Positions 10,081 to 21,812 are shown, numbered from the stretch's first letter. The stretch is 64,000 nucleotides of DNA from Apoda limacodes (GCA_946406115.1 OX291560.1:6945158-7009157); one strand, 5' to 3'. Program-made: numbers and translations. Notes: generated by a model from the sequence alone, not told the origin.

Positions 10081-12705
10081 GTGGAGTTACAGCATTTCAT
10101 GGTTGTTAGTGTGTACAGGCCGCCCTCAGCGGATTATGTCATTTTTGAAAATAAAATGGAGGAGGCTCTATCCATTATTTGTAAAAAAAATAAAAAAGTA
10201 TTTATTTGCGGAGATTTCAATATTAATAGAAAAGTCCTCCTAAGGCATAAAATTAAAAAGTCTATTTCAATCATTCAACTCTAAAAATATATTTCTGTCA
10301 CCCACTAGCATAACAGCCAATACAGCAACATGCATAGATAATATTTTTACAGATTGTATTACAGTTACAAATAAAAGGATTATAAATAACCTTACTTCTG
10401 ACCATTGTGGGCAGTTAGTGCAAATTGAATTGTTAACAGAGAATAAATGTAAGGAAAAAAAATTTATAAGACCTAAAACTAAACGACACTTGGAGATATT
10501 AAAAAATAATTTATTGTTAAAAATTCCATCTCTTGTCGAACATAATGATCCAAATACACAATATAATATGTTTTTCAAAGTGTTTTAGTGATGAGTACGA
10601 CTCTGTATTTAAACCCAACTGTGTCTTAGCTAACCAACGTCCATGTTTAGTGATTGGGCTACTGTGGGCATCCATGTAAGCAGAAAACGATTGTATGAGT
10701 TATATAGTGAAAGAAAGTTTAATATAAGTGAGAAATTTTATGATTATGTAAGAAAATACTCTAAATAATTTAAATTAATCTGTCGTATAGCAAAATCATG
10801 TTTTAAGTGAAAAAATTAAAAATAGTAATGATAAAATAAAAACTACTTGGAGTATCATTAATGCTGAGACTGAAAAGTCAAAATCTCATAAAACTGATTA
10901 TTGTCTAGAAGTTGATATTGAATTTGATTTGAATATATGAAGTTTTTAACTCAGAAACAGATATTGCCTCATTGTTCGACAAATTTTTCCTGGATATTCC
11001 ATTCTCAAATACCAGCTCACTAAACTCATCTCCATTAATAGCAGAGGCTCTGTTAAAAGAAAATGTAAAAGAATGCCCAAAAGAATTTAAATTTAGACAT
11101 GTCAATCATAATGATGTTATCAAAGCATTAAATTCTCTAAAAATAAAAAATACAGCTGACCTCTGGGGCCATTCAGTTACCTTAGAAAAAACCATAATTT
11201 CTGTGATTTCTCCCAAACTAGCTATAATATTTAATAGATCTATTGATTGTGGTGTATTTCCTGATTTAATGAAATACAGTAAAAAAATACCTATATTTAA
11301 ATCAGGTAGTACTACCGACCTGTCTAAGTTTAGACCTATCTCTATTGTACCAGTTTTTAGTAAAATCTTTGGAAAATTGATCCTAAATCAAATGAGTAGT
11401 CGTTTTAAATCACAACTGACTTGCAAACAGTTTGGGTTTACAAAAGGTCGGTCAACAACCGATGCTGGCGTTGAGCTTATTCAGCACATATTTGATGCTT
11501 GGGAGGATTCAATGGATGCCTTGGGTGTTTTTTGTGATCTATCCAAGGCATTTGATTGCGTCTAACATGAAACCCTAATTAGGAAATTGCAACACTACGG
11601 TATTAGAGGTACTGCACTTAAACTCATTAGCTCGTACCTGAACAATAGGATTCAGACAGTTGATATAAATAGGAAGCGCGCCCCTGAATCTAAAATTAAA
11701 ATGGGCTTCTACAGGGCTCCATCCTGGGGCCATTCCTATTTCTTATATAAATTAATGATCTGCCGGAGGTCATTAAAAATAATCACGAGTTAGTATTGTT
11801 TGCAGATGACACATCACTTTTTTTTAGAGTTAAAAGGCGCAAAATAGTTCTAGATAACGTAAACAACTGTTTGACTAAAGTTGTCCACTGGTTCAATATT
11901 AATAAGTTGCTTGTAAACAGTAAGAAAACTAAATGTATTAAATTTTTAACGCCAAATGTTAGTCAAGTAAGAACCAGTGTACTTATAAATGGGGAGCAAT
12001 AAGATGTTATAGATAGCGCTGTATTCATTGGCATCTCTTTAGATGCAAAACTTCAATGGGGCCCACACATAGCTGGATTGGCGAATAGGACACTCTTTAA
12101 GGGATAAATTTAAAGAGATCAATATACTAACTTTACCTGGTCAATATATATTTGATAATATAATGTATGTTCATAAGAATATTAATCTTTTTATAAAAAA
12201 TAGTGATGTTCATAAAACAACGAAATACAAAAAAAATCGGCCAAGTGCGAGTCGGACTCGCGCACGAAGGGTTTCGTACCATTATCTACATATAAAAAAA
12301 TATAAAAAAATCACGTATGTTGTATGGGAGCCCCTTAAATATTTATTTTTTCCGTTTTTTAGTATTAGTTATTACAGCGGCAACAGAAATACATCTTCTG
12401 TGAAAATTTCAACTGTCTAACTATAACGGTTCATGAGATACAGCCTTGTGACAGACGGACGGACGGATAGCGAAGCCTTAGTAATAGGGTTCCTAATTAC
12501 CTTTCAGGTACGGAACCCTAAAAATAGACACAAACTGGCTCTGATCCACACAAGGTTTGAAAAAATTGATAAATCATTCAAAGGACAATGTGTCCGTTTT
12601 TACAACAAAATCCCTGCAGAAGTATGTAAATTGAATTTAAAAAAGTTTAAAATTTTTGTCAAAAAGAAACTAGTCAAAAAAGCATACTATTTAACTAAAG
12701 ACTAG
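10081..12705 (+). pseudogene. LINE family B endonuclease-reverse transcriptase, many breaks
   Basis: Endonuclease fragment at 10081-10284 has VSVYRPPSAD and FICGDFNI. The frame then breaks, with recognisable pieces such as SDHCGQLVQIELL further on. RT at 10972-11565 carries FPDLMKYSKKIPIFKSG, FRPISIVP, FGFTKGRSTTDAG and DLSKAFDCV. The domain continues in other frames at 11587-11793 and 11796-12002, which holds FADDTSLFF, the catalytic block. The C-terminal segment, with GQCVRFYNKIP, resumes after the inserted repeat and ends at 12705. Stops and frameshifts at several points make it nonfunctional. Confidence 0.8.
12228..12527 (+). repeat. Dispersed repeat inserted in LINE family B
   Basis: About 300 bp beginning gccaagtgcgagtcggactc and ending gtacggaaccctaaaaa. 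It contains tgtatgggagcccctt, a ctgtgaaaatttcaactgtc block and gacagacggacggacgga. An agggtttcgtacc near the left end is nearly complementary to ggtacggaaccct near the right end. Related pieces occur at 20141-20188, 20460-20595 and 48955-49160. I believe this family is common in Lepidoptera but cannot assign its class. It splits the C-terminal coding region of the LINE, so it is younger. Confidence 0.7.
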
Positions 12706-12962
12706 CTTGAAGATAAAAACGCATGTGATTAACTAAAATGTTGTTATCATAGTTCTTATATTTGGAAATGTACCAATCGTTATACAATTAAAATGGAAAA
12801 GAGGGACAGCTGGAGAGTTTCTTTCGCCGTTTCTTCTCCCCAGAACGCCATCTTGATTCCGAAACGGTAGTAGTTTATAAATTCCTTGCATAGTATACTG
12901 ACGTCAAAAAAGTGATATTGTATCCTATTTTTGAGAAATAAACTATTTGAATTTGAATTTAA

Positions 12963-13491
12963 AACATTTTAGTACAAATAAACAGTATATATTAAAGTAC
13001 TTATAGTAAAAGCTTTTTATACGTGGGGAAATCGTCTCATTAATATGCTGCGAATACAGAAACCGTGGATATGGAATGGTATTTAGTTTGGAATTGGTTT
13101 TTTCCATTATTTCGATCCAAAAATAAACCAACACTTTTACAACATTATCAGCTTTAGGCAAGGGTTTAAAAATTTTTGTGAATTTTTTCTTGTTTTGCCG
13201 CTTTTAAAAGGTCTTTAAATTCAGATTGATAATGGTCTGTAGCAATAATATTTTGCCGTTTAAAAATAAGGCTACTCTCCATAGATGGATTAATATTCAT
13301 AAAGTGATCAATAAGTTGATTTGCGTACGTAAACCTTCACTTAACACACAGAAGGGGCATAAGGCGCGGGCATGGTGCGGGCGCGGAACAAGCGTGGCAC
13401 GGATAAGGCACGGACGCGACATTAAATTACACAGAAGAGGCGACGATATGCCCGGGTCTGTCAGTATACAAGCTGATGTTATTGCGACAGC
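12963..13491. other. Interval without recognised gene
   Basis: AT-rich up to about 13340. Then 13355-13425 is a short GC-rich run with repeated gcgcgg/ggcacgga motifs. No protein family recognised. Confidence 0.4.
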
Positions 13492-13671
13492 ATGTATTCC
13501 TTTTCAGAAGTTGAAGATGCGCTTGCTTTGCTGCAACTCATTAATATGCAGAGACAAAAAAGATATTGGGTGCACCCTGTTTGGAAATTAGCACAAGAGC
13601 ATAGATATTTTAAGATAATGGAAAAATTATATGAATATCTTGCACACTTCTATTACAGTACTCCGACTTAG
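13492..13671 (+). pseudogene. PIF/Harbinger-like transposase N-terminal remnant
   Basis: A 59-codon frame opens at ATG 13492. Its middle reads NMQRQKRYWVHPVWKL, followed by a loosely charged stretch and LYEYLAHFY. This resembles the N-terminal region that precedes the DDE nuclease of PIF/Harbinger transposases (an RRYWVRP-type block, then an L..EL...D...F..F stretch). The frame stops at 13669-13671 and no DDE catalytic domain follows. Resemblance is by eye, short and moderate. Confidence 0.42.
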
Positions 13672-13856
13672 TGTGGTCATAGAGAGCAGGATATTGCTCA
13701 ACTATCAGAAGGCAGAATTCTATATTGTATTCAATATCGTCACGCATGTTTGTAAAAATGTTCGTACTGTATAACAAGCGACGTGCCCCAGGCGTGAGTA
13801 TAATTCACAATGCGTCAATTTCATACGTTTTATATCAAAAAGTATGCCGTTTCTGT

Positions 13857-14060
13857 GTTTTTTTTATACCATTAATTTGGCAAACAAGCTTACGGTCCGC
13901 CTGATGGTAAGCGGTCACCGTAGCCTATGGACGCTTGCAACACCAGGTATCACTTGAGCGTTGCCGACCCTTCAGAAATCTAATAACTTCTTTCTTGAAG
14001 AACTCCATACTGTAGTCCTTACAGAAAACCTTGGCAGGGAGCTCATTCCACAACTGAAGC
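13857..14060 (-). mobile_element. Zenon-like LINE 3'-end fragment
   Basis: T-run then taccattaatttggcaaac and about 190 bp of the family's 3' UTR and final codons in minus orientation, breaking off near 14060. One deletion relative to other copies lies in the caacaccagg(ggt)atcac stretch. Short 5'-truncated copy. Confidence 0.85.
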
Positions 14061-14654
14061 GTGTGTTTTGCGCCTTAGATTATTCAAGTTAGTCACCTTT
14101 TCAGTGCTCTTCTTAAGTGAAATGTGGAGTTTACATTGCCTCCAAATCGGTTTTGGTCAAGTTATCCTGCGAAAGCAACTCCTACTTGATTCTATCTTTT
14201 ATAAAAACGTCTCGGCACGTACCAACAGTATATAGTTAAAATAATCCAATACGTTTATAAATGAATTTGAATCCTTTTCTTTTTACCGATTGCATCCGCG
14301 AATAATGAAATTTTTAGCCGCAAATACAGAGACTGGGTACCAATTTTTTCACCCGCGAAGAATGGAATCGCGAATATGAGAAGTGTGAATAAAAGACATT
14401 GACTGTATTTGGCTTGTGAGAGCGTCTTCGGTTCAAACATAAACAATTTAATAGGTGCATACGTGGTAGTTGTTGTCAAATTATTAATTTGAGAGCAGCT
14501 GTCACTACCATCTAAAGCTTATTTATTTATCATTAATATGATATTAGAAAATCTAAAGTGTGATTACGATTATATCAATAAATTTGTGTGTGCGTGAGAG
14601 CTCGATATTGCTCAAATCCGGCAACTAGTTTTAATTCCAGAAAGGGAAACAGCT
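14061..14654. other. Interval without recognised gene
   Basis: AT-rich sequence with no motif that I recognise on either strand. Confidence 0.4.
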
Positions 14655-15545
14655 GTCCCAAGGTGGTGTCGTTTTTATCGTCCACAAGTCCCTCATCAAC
14701 AACATTACAACCATCTAGAGTGTGTCAGCAAGGGTAGCGTACGTTGTAGAATCAGCAATAGATATTCTCTGAAGGGTATACAGGTGTACGCACCGACTTC
14801 GTCACACCGAAATGATGAGGTTAAAGTTATGTATGAGGATAGTGAAAAAGCCATACATACCTCCCCAACACGCTTTTCTGTCGTCATGGTGGACTTCAAC
14901 GCAAAATTGGGCACTGGAAATGGCGATGAGCTGAAAATGGGAAAATTTGGAGTAGGGCAACGAATCCGTGGTGGCCAGCGTTTGGTTGACTTTATGGAGA
15001 AAGAACGACTCTTTATGATGAATTCTTTATTCAAAAAGCCACTTCACAGGGAATGGACCTGGATGAGCCCCGACGGATTGAAAAAATGACTGACTTCAGA
15101 TTGTGACGCGAATATTCAGCGAAATCTCTGTGATCCATAAAGTGAAAACTGGCAGCGATCACCGCATAGTAAGAGGCACGCTGAATATTAACCTCGATTT
15201 AAAAGAAGTCGTTTAATAAAGTCAACGCTCCGTTCAACGATTGCCTTCATACAGAAATTCGAACATTTTCAACCCTAACTTCAAAATTGCTTTCAGTGCC
15301 TAGCAGATTGCGAAAATGTGGATGATTTGACTAACAGGCTGGTGGAAACTGTCCAAGCGGTTGGAGCTAAGTTTTTTAAAGCTCGCCGCGAAAATGGAAC
15401 ACAAAAATTATCTGATCAGACTCTCAATCTTATAAAGGTGCGGCGAGAAATGAAATTGCAGTCTTCATCTGTTAGGTTCGAGTACACGCGGTTCAATAGA
15501 CAAATCTCGAAAGCCATACGACGTGATATACGCCATTTCAACGCA
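14655..15545 (+). pseudogene. RTE-like LINE remnant: endonuclease and linker
   Basis: Weak GGVVFIVHKSL-type start near 14660, then IQVYAPTSSHRNDEVK and VVMVDFNAKLGTGN in the frame at 14784-15089. These are endonuclease motifs in the style of the RTE clade. The next segment, 15318-15623, reads like the linker before the RT, with KLSDQTLNLIKVRREMK and KAIRRDIRHF. Stops and frameshifts separate the pieces, and no reverse transcriptase domain follows, because a tandem repeat begins instead. Confidence 0.68.
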
Positions 15546-15592
15546 TCACGTTTGTTTAGTTTTCTATTTCACCTGGCATCGTTTTATTCTCC

Positions 15593-15795
15593 TCCAAAAA
15601 AGGGGGGAAATTCCTTAGCATGAAGCACGCTGCGATGCGCCGCGGATCGTGTTATCCTTATCCAAAATAAGTGAGAAATTCCTTAGATGAAGCACGCTGC
15701 GATACACCGTGGTTCGTATTATCCTCCTCCAAAATAAGTGAGAAATTCCTTAGTATACAGCACGCTGCGATGCGCCGCCGTTCGTTTCATCCTCC
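15593..15795 (+). repeat. Tandem repeat, three 67-68 bp units
   Basis: Units start at about 15593, 15661 and 15728. Each holds gaaattccttag, a gcacgctgcgat core and a gttcgt..tatcctcc-type end. It begins exactly where the RTE-like linker sequence ends. Confidence 0.82.
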
Positions 15796-16216
15796 TTCAA
15801 CATCTTTTGTCAGTTGCGTAGATACTGAAATTAGAAATAGACTCTCATTTATACATCATAATTACAAAGTCAGGATCACGAATGCGAAAGTTTCTGAATT
15901 AGTAATCCTCTGTATGTCACTCCTACATGTCACAACACCTAAAGCGAAATTTGGCATAAATGTAGCTTATACCGTAAGTAAACACATATATATTTTAACC
16001 CTGAATTTCCTGTCTTTGCAGGAATAACTATAACCAAATTCTTATACATTGCTGTAGCAAACTACCTTACAATAAAGGAGCTCCCGTAGGAGTTCCACAC
16101 TTATGGTACAAATCAAATTCCAAGCAACGAACCAATATGTTTCTTAAGTTGTTTCGACAGGCATAGAATAAGTAATAGTACCTTCTTTGTTTTATGACAG
16201 GTTTGTGCCCGATTTG
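15796..16216. other. Interval without recognised gene
   Basis: An open frame runs through 15671-16027 but has no recognisable domain and overlaps the tandem repeat, so it is not called as a gene. Confidence 0.4.
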
Positions 16217-16450
16217 ATGTTCAGCTTCAGAGAAACTTCCTGCCGCGAACGCTTAAGTTGTGGAATGAGCTTCATGTTTTATCTAAAGACTACAGTATGG
16301 GGTTCTTTAAGAAAGAAGTTATTAGATTTTTGAAGGGTCGGCAACGTGTGAGTGATGCCCCAGGTGTTAAAAGCTTCCATAGGCTGTGGTGACCGCTTAC
16401 TATAAGGCGGACCGAAAACATGTTTGCACCTTAGTGGTATTTAAAAAAAA
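16217..16450 (+). mobile_element. Zenon-like LINE 3'-end fragment (plus strand)
   Basis: Begins with ttcagagaaacttcc and covers the last C-terminal codons, the stop and the 3' UTR. It ends ccttagtggtat then an A-run. Several substitutions relative to other copies. Confidence 0.82.
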
Positions 16451-16906
16451 TTATACTATTGTATTATTATTAGGTAGGAGACTAATTTTTTTGTCAACTC
16501 TACATAAAAAATACTTGCGTACCCAGCGTACCGTTTTATTATAAAACATCTTACTCGTTATCAAAAAGGCAATGTAGAATATATCTAAATTGAAATTATC
16601 AAAGGGTATGTAGCAGTCATAGAGAAAACTCCTTTCTAAAATATAATATTATCGTGGATGTGTAACATTGTTATAGTTCAACAATAGACTTCGATTTCTG
16701 TTAGACAAAGTTAACCTCTGGTATCTTTTCTTATAGACAGGAAGTTCGCCTCGCCTCTGTCACACTTTTACGATATTTTTCCAAGCTGGCTAGGTAATGG
16801 GCTTTCCAGTTATCTATGTCTATGAGTTCAACGGGACTACCCATGGTGCGTTTCATTTTGTTTCCGATATTTCAGCACAGTTACATGCCAAGAAGCAAGA
16901 CAAGGT
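16451..16906. other. Interval between two Zenon-like fragments
   Basis: AT-rich spacer; nothing recognised. Confidence 0.4.
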
Positions 16907-17497
16907 GAAGCTGGCGTCCAAAAAACTTCTGTATTCAACAGAACGAAGCAGTACTTCACGTCGCGGCAAAGATTGCTGCTTTACAAGTCACAAGTTCGGC
17001 CCCATGGAGTACTGCTGCCATCTCTGGGCATGCACACCCGGAGCTAGACCCTTTTGACTCGGTTCAACGACGAACTGTAAGAATTGTCGACGATTCCAAA
17101 CTCACTTGCCGTATCGAGCCCGTATCTGAGGAGAGACTTTGCCTCACCGTGTGTGTTCTACCGCTTGTACAATGGATTGTGTTCTGAGTACTTTTTGCCA
17201 TTGCACCGCTCGCCATCGGCCAATCGCCAAATTCATTGTCACACTTAAGAACCGAAATGGTCGCGTACAGTGCGGTTTCAAAGAAGGTTCCTCCCGCGAA
17301 CGCGTGGGATGTGGAATGAGCTCCCTGCCAAGGTTTTCTCCAATGACTACAGTATGGCGTTCTTCAAGAAAGAAGTTATTAGATTTCTGAAGGGTCGGCA
17401 ACGCGCGAGTGTTACCCCTGGTGTTGCAAGCCTCCATATGCTACGGTGACCACTTACCGTCAGGCGGATCGTAAGCTTGTTTGCCACCTTAGTGGTA
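16907..17497 (+). mobile_element. Zenon-like LINE 3'-end copy, diverged
   Basis: Starts in the RT thumb region (gacaaggtgaagctggcgtc) and runs to the family 3' end ccaccttagtggtat. Several small deletions break the frame, for example around 17035 and 17120. It abuts the BEL/Pao remnant that starts near 17508. Older or more damaged than the copies at 3766 and 31821. Confidence 0.82.
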
Positions 17498-17507
17498 TTT
17501 TGAAGCG

Positions 17508-19640
17508 AGGGTGTCGAAGCAACGCGACAACTAACTGAACTGTTTAGGTCTGTGGGGTCTCGCAAAATGGTCTTTAAACTCTGCAGAAGTTCTTCAGGAA
17601 ATTCCTTCAAAACTACATTACTCGTAAGGTGAACTTGATGACGAAGGTAAACTTAAAGTTTTAGGTCTTCGGTGGTATCCAAAGGAATACATTTTTATAT
17701 TTCACGTCAATCCTTATAATCGTTCCTGTAGGAAACGAAATATATTGTCTTCAGTCGCTCGTATTTGATGTATCGGGCCTCGCAGCTCCTATACTTGTTT
17801 TTGCTGAATTGCTCATAAAAGAGCTATGGGTTCAAAGGGTCATTTAGGATGACATTTCGCCACAAAATATTGTTATGAAATGACAGCAACTTCAGTTTGA
17901 ATTTCCACTGATTTCAAAAATAAAATTTCTACGCCACATTGGTGTTATTACTGAATGCTTGATTTCTATAGTGGGCTTTGCAGACGCTAGTAAGAAGGCT
18001 TTTGGAGGGGTAGTTTACGCTTATGTGACTAAATCAAATTACAAAAGCACGACTCAGCTGATTTGTGCTAAGTCGCAAATTGCCCCGGTGAAAGTAATAT
18101 AGCTAGCGCGACTTAAGCTGGGCGCTATTCTGCTTTTATCTCAATTGATGAAAAAGTCATAGATCATTATTCAGGTGTATATGCAGTTGATACTGTCTTA
18201 GCTTTTTCCGATTACACTGTTGCTTTAAGCTGGATTCACTCTTTACATTATCGCTGGGAAACGTTTGTAGCCAATCGTGTAACGAAAATTCAGAAAAATA
18301 TATCCAGCAATGACTGTTTACACGTGATAGGAATCGAAAACCCAAGTGATTGTTTCTCACGTGGTTTAACTCCTGCTCAGTTGGTAAGTCACCCTCTTTG
18401 GCTTCAAGGACCTTCGTGGATAAAATTTCCCAAAAACAAATGGCCTATAAAACCCTTTGAGTCAGAAGAATTCGGCGTACCAGAAGCAATAGTTCAATAG
18501 TTGATAATAACTGTTTCGTTACTGTTAGTGAAGCAGCCGAAAATGTTATTTACCATTTGTCACAGCGATTTTCGTTCTGTAGCTTATTAACTAAAGGGTC
18601 ACATTACGGCCTCTGACTTAAAGACGGTAGAATTTTAAATATTTCGCTTAGTACAAAGGGCTAATTTTAAATGGGTTATAGAACTATTACACAAAAAATA
18701 TGTACCACATTCCGGTATATTACGTAAACTACACCCTTTTCTCGACAATGAGAGCGGTCGTGTAAAAAACTCTTTTGTATCTTACAATTATAAACATCCC
18801 ATATTATTGCCAAAACGAGACCACACGATTGATATTTTTATCGATTATTATCATAGTAAAAATTATCATACTGGGCCTGAAACATTAATTTCCATCATTC
18901 GACATCATTATTGGATCTTTTCCGTTCGACGGATCATCCGTCAAAGAATACACCAATGTTGTTTTTGCTACTGATACAAACCTAAATCCACTTATCCAAT
19001 CATGGCTGATTTACCCGTTATGACAGAAAACTAAGCTAAGAAATCATTCGCTCATTGTGGTTGTGACTACGCAGGCCCTTTAAATTTTACAAACATTCGA
19101 CGCAGAGGGGTCAAATCTGAAAAGTCATATCTGTGTCTATTTACTTTCATGACCACTCGAGCAATCCATCTAGAGTTAGCTTCTGATTTTAGCACGCAAA
19201 GTTTCCTTTCGGCGTTTAAACGGTTTGTGTCTCATCGTGGTCCTGTAAAATATGTATTCCGACAATGAAACAAATATTATTGGAGCTAAATCCGTTCTTA
19301 ATGAATTACATACATTTTTGGGAATATAGGGAGCAGGAATCGGCTGAAAACCAGAATACTTGAAAGTTTATACCGTCTAGTCCTCCACACTTGTGTGTGT
19401 TAAAACTGTAAGCACCCTTTTATTTCGTACAATAGGACAACAGATACTGTCATATGGAGCTCCTAAAAGTTCTCAAGGAAATTGAAGCAGTGTGAATTCG
19501 TGACCTATCTGTGTACTCACTTCAGATCTTTCAGAGCCCTTAGCATTAACACCAGCTTATTTTTTAAATATTTTAAATATATTCCATTGAAATATATTCC
19601 CCCTACCAAAGTGCCCGACATATCTATTAATCTTTGACAA
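17508..19640 (+). pseudogene. BEL/Pao retrotransposon pol remnant
   Basis: Degenerate plus-strand pol of a BEL/Pao LTR element. In order it holds WSLNSAEVLQEIPSKLHYS near 17570, FADASKKAFGGVVYAYV near 17990 (RT/RNase H region), NPSDCFSRGLTPAQLVSHPL near 18350, an integrase zinc-region-like HHYW near 18910, and AIHLELASDFSTQSFLSAFK near 19150 (integrase core). The C-terminal block SDLSEPLALTPAYFLNI is near 19520. Frameshifts and stops recur throughout. gag and protease are missing, and no flanking LTRs were identified. Starts right after the Zenon-like fragment, so the left part was lost or replaced. Confidence 0.8.
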
Positions 19641-20140
19641 AGGTATTAACTTCTGGATAAAATAGTTCAGTAAGTTTAGGAGGGAGTATTTGCATAAAAA
19701 TAGAACACACCTGCTGAGCCTATTAAAGAAGGGGTGTTGTTGTTATAAGGCTATACATTGCGATCCCTCTTCATTAGCCATAAAGTTTAGTTACTAAAGT
19801 TTAGTTACTAAACTTTATACAAGAAAAGACAGTGTAGCTCAGGTAGCGTTACTAAAAACTAAGCAAAGTACATATCAGCGCCCTGAAGTTAAGTTATTCT
19901 CCTAGCCATTACAATAATTATTAGTAGGCCACAAGTCAAATATATTAGATTAGTTTATTACTTTAAAATATAAGATAACGCATAAAGGTTGTTTTATTAC
20001 TTATGAATTGTTATTTTTTTTGAATAGTAGTAATCGCGAACCAGCGCACGCACCACTTGTTGACGCCTAATTTTTTTGGAAAATTGAAGGAAGTAATCTT
20101 GTGGCGACACCAGTTTGTGTTTGTATATAACATAAATCGT
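19641..20140. other. Interval with a short perfect hairpin
   Basis: Contains ttaggagggagta near 19675, a polypurine-like tract in the position expected after a BEL/Pao pol. At 19796-19816 aaagtttagt and actaaacttt are perfectly complementary around one base. No LTR could be delimited. Confidence 0.4.
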
Positions 20141-20188
20141 GATACGGAACCCAAGTTGAGCTAGTCCGACTTGCACTTGACTGATGTT
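20141..20188 (-). repeat. Piece of the gccaagtgcgagtcgg repeat family
   Basis: On the minus strand it reads caagtgcaagtcggac followed by gggttccgtatc, matching the left end of the repeat at 12228. It lies just downstream (minus strand) of the 5S-like sequence. Confidence 0.6.
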
Positions 20189-20210
20189 AATAAAAACAGA
20201 AAATGTGTCG

Positions 20211-20297
20211 CCAAGCAGTCACCCATCCAAGTACTGACTAAGCCCAACGTTGCTTTGCTTAACTTTGAATATCGTTTCGAACAAACAAATGTGTTTC
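20211..20297 (-). pseudogene. 5S rRNA-like sequence (pseudogene or SINE3-type head)
   Basis: On the minus strand the segment ends agtacttggatgggtgactg and contains aaagttaagca and a caacgttgggc block. These match the internal and 3' parts of insect 5S rRNA, where the usual text is agttaagcaacgtcgggc and agtacttggatgggtgaccg. It has a small duplication in the loop A region and substitutions, and its 5' end is poor, so it is not an active 5S gene. The following sequence belongs to a dispersed repeat, so it could be the head of a 5S-derived SINE. Confidence 0.68.
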
Positions 20298-20459
20298 TGT
20301 TTCTCTCAATAATAACCTATTTGGCGCTTTACCGGTAATTTTAAATAGGCTGGTTTTTATTACTTGTTGTTTAAGAGTTATAGACTTTAGAATTCACACT
20401 ATTTTTAACAGCAAGTTTGGAGTTTGTATATGTTACTGTTTTTACGACACAGCAAAAAC

Positions 20460-20639
20460 AACTAAAATGTTTTTTGTATGGGGACTTAAATTTTAACTTT
20501 TCACCTTTTTATTTGTCAGATAATCCCTTAGTAAAACACATATTCTGTGAAAAATTCACCCTTCTACCCATTATGGTCTAAAAAGATAGAGCCTTCTAAT
20601 ATAAAATTTAGCACGGGTGAAACCGCGGGTAAAAGCTAG
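20460..20639 (+). repeat. Dispersed repeat piece fused to a Helitron 3' end
   Basis: 20460-20595 resembles the gtatgggagcccc...ctgtgaaaatttcaac...gagatacagcc part of the repeat at 12228. It then passes into gggtgaaaccgcgggtaaaa and CTAG at 20636-20639 followed by T, a Helitron-type terminus. The chimeric junction is near 20596. Confidence 0.6.
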
Positions 20640-20973
20640 TATAAAATAAATTACAATTATATCCACCTAAACTAATTATACAAAACTACCCCTAAGTAGC
20701 TAAGAACACTAGCTGTATTTCCCCTTTGGATCGCATCACATATCCTCTAGGCGAGATAGCAGACAGTCTTCTTGTCATCGCTGGTGCTGACTAATCTTAC
20801 ATTATTAATGACAATAACATTTTTTTTCCTATCCCTTAGCGCTAAGACCACAAGGCTAGGCTCTCTACAACAAATGTGAGAAATATATAACTCTCTCCCA
20901 GAATTTTAGGGCATTGAAAATAAACCATCGGGTGTATTGACATCGTTACGGTTTACATTCATTTAATGAAATT

Positions 20974-21480
20974 ATGCAAATTACATTGAATAATCGGGTT
21001 ACCCTTCAATGGATACGGGGTCATAGTCGGTCTCTTGGCAATGATGCGGTAAATCAGTTGGCAAAGAGAAAATCGGTCACTAAAAAAATTGGGTCGCGAA
21101 CCAATTGTACCGATACCATTCACCCAACTCAAAACGTGGTTGCGGGACAGAACCTCACAATTACACAAAAACAGTGGGCAGAACAAATGGACTGCAGACA
21201 AACTAAGACTGCTCTTGCATCCCTTAACATAAATGTAAACCTACGCTACATATTTGGCATAATAACAGGTCACTGCCCTCTAAACAAACATTTTTTCTAT
21301 ATCGGCGTTACCGTTGTATGGAGGCAGAAGAGACACCATCTCACGTGATCCTATATACACTGCAAAAGCGTGAATGACTATCGGGCAGAACTCCTTAAGA
21401 ATTCACAAACCATGAGAGAGGTACTGAATAATATTAGATGCTTCCTGGGTTTCTGGGCAGAGCTGAAGTGGTATGAATGA
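20974..21480 (+). pseudogene. RNase H and C-terminal tail of a LINE
   Basis: The frame reads VTLQWIRGHSRSLGNDAVNQLAK. The WIRGHS...GND...AK block is the end of an RNase H domain, found in I/Jockey-type LINEs. It continues with LRYIFGIITGHCPLNKHFF and, after a frameshift near 21310, a CMEAEETPSHVILY-like zinc-region remnant, and stops at 21478-21480. The endonuclease and RT are absent, so this is a 5'-truncated copy. Confidence 0.72.
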
Positions 21481-21552
21481 CCAATGACATGTGAATCGGT
21501 TACCTACGACCATATTATGAGGTTAAGTACGGAAAACATAAGTCCAACTAAC

Positions 21553-21812
21553 TAACTTATTAACGGTCTATCTCACTAAGCTATAAAATAGAGGTTACGT
21601 TAATAGTAATAAAAACCTTAATTACCTTTTTCACCTAATTCAACTCCCTAACTTACTTATGGTTTATTCTCTCACTAGGCTCTTTAATAATGGTAACTGT
21701 TGATATTAATAAGAACCTTTATTACCTTTTTAACCTACTTCAACTTACTAATGGTTTATTCCGCTAGAGCCCTAAAATAGAGGTAACGTTATTAGTAATA
21801 AAAACCTTTATT
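21553..21812 (+). repeat. Tandem repeat, about 96-bp unit, 2.7 copies
   Basis: Units start at about 21553, 21649 and 21745. Each has a ggttta/ggtctat...cactag/ctaagc...ggtaac...aataa.aacctt.attacctttt...aac pattern. The third unit is partial. Confidence 0.72.

Larger units (their letters stand above)
10060..12962 (+). mobile_element. LINE 'family B' (CR1/Jockey group), long decayed copy
   Basis: Plus-strand LINE traceable from mid-endonuclease (VVSVYRPPSAD) through reverse transcriptase and C-terminus to a 3' tail of ttgaatttgaattt at about 12948-12962. It shares protein motifs with the copies at 36085-37905 and 40085-41625 (GFTKGRSTTDAG, DLSKAFDCV, FADDTSL, SDVHK). It is interrupted by a different dispersed repeat at 12228-12527. 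Confidence 0.8.
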
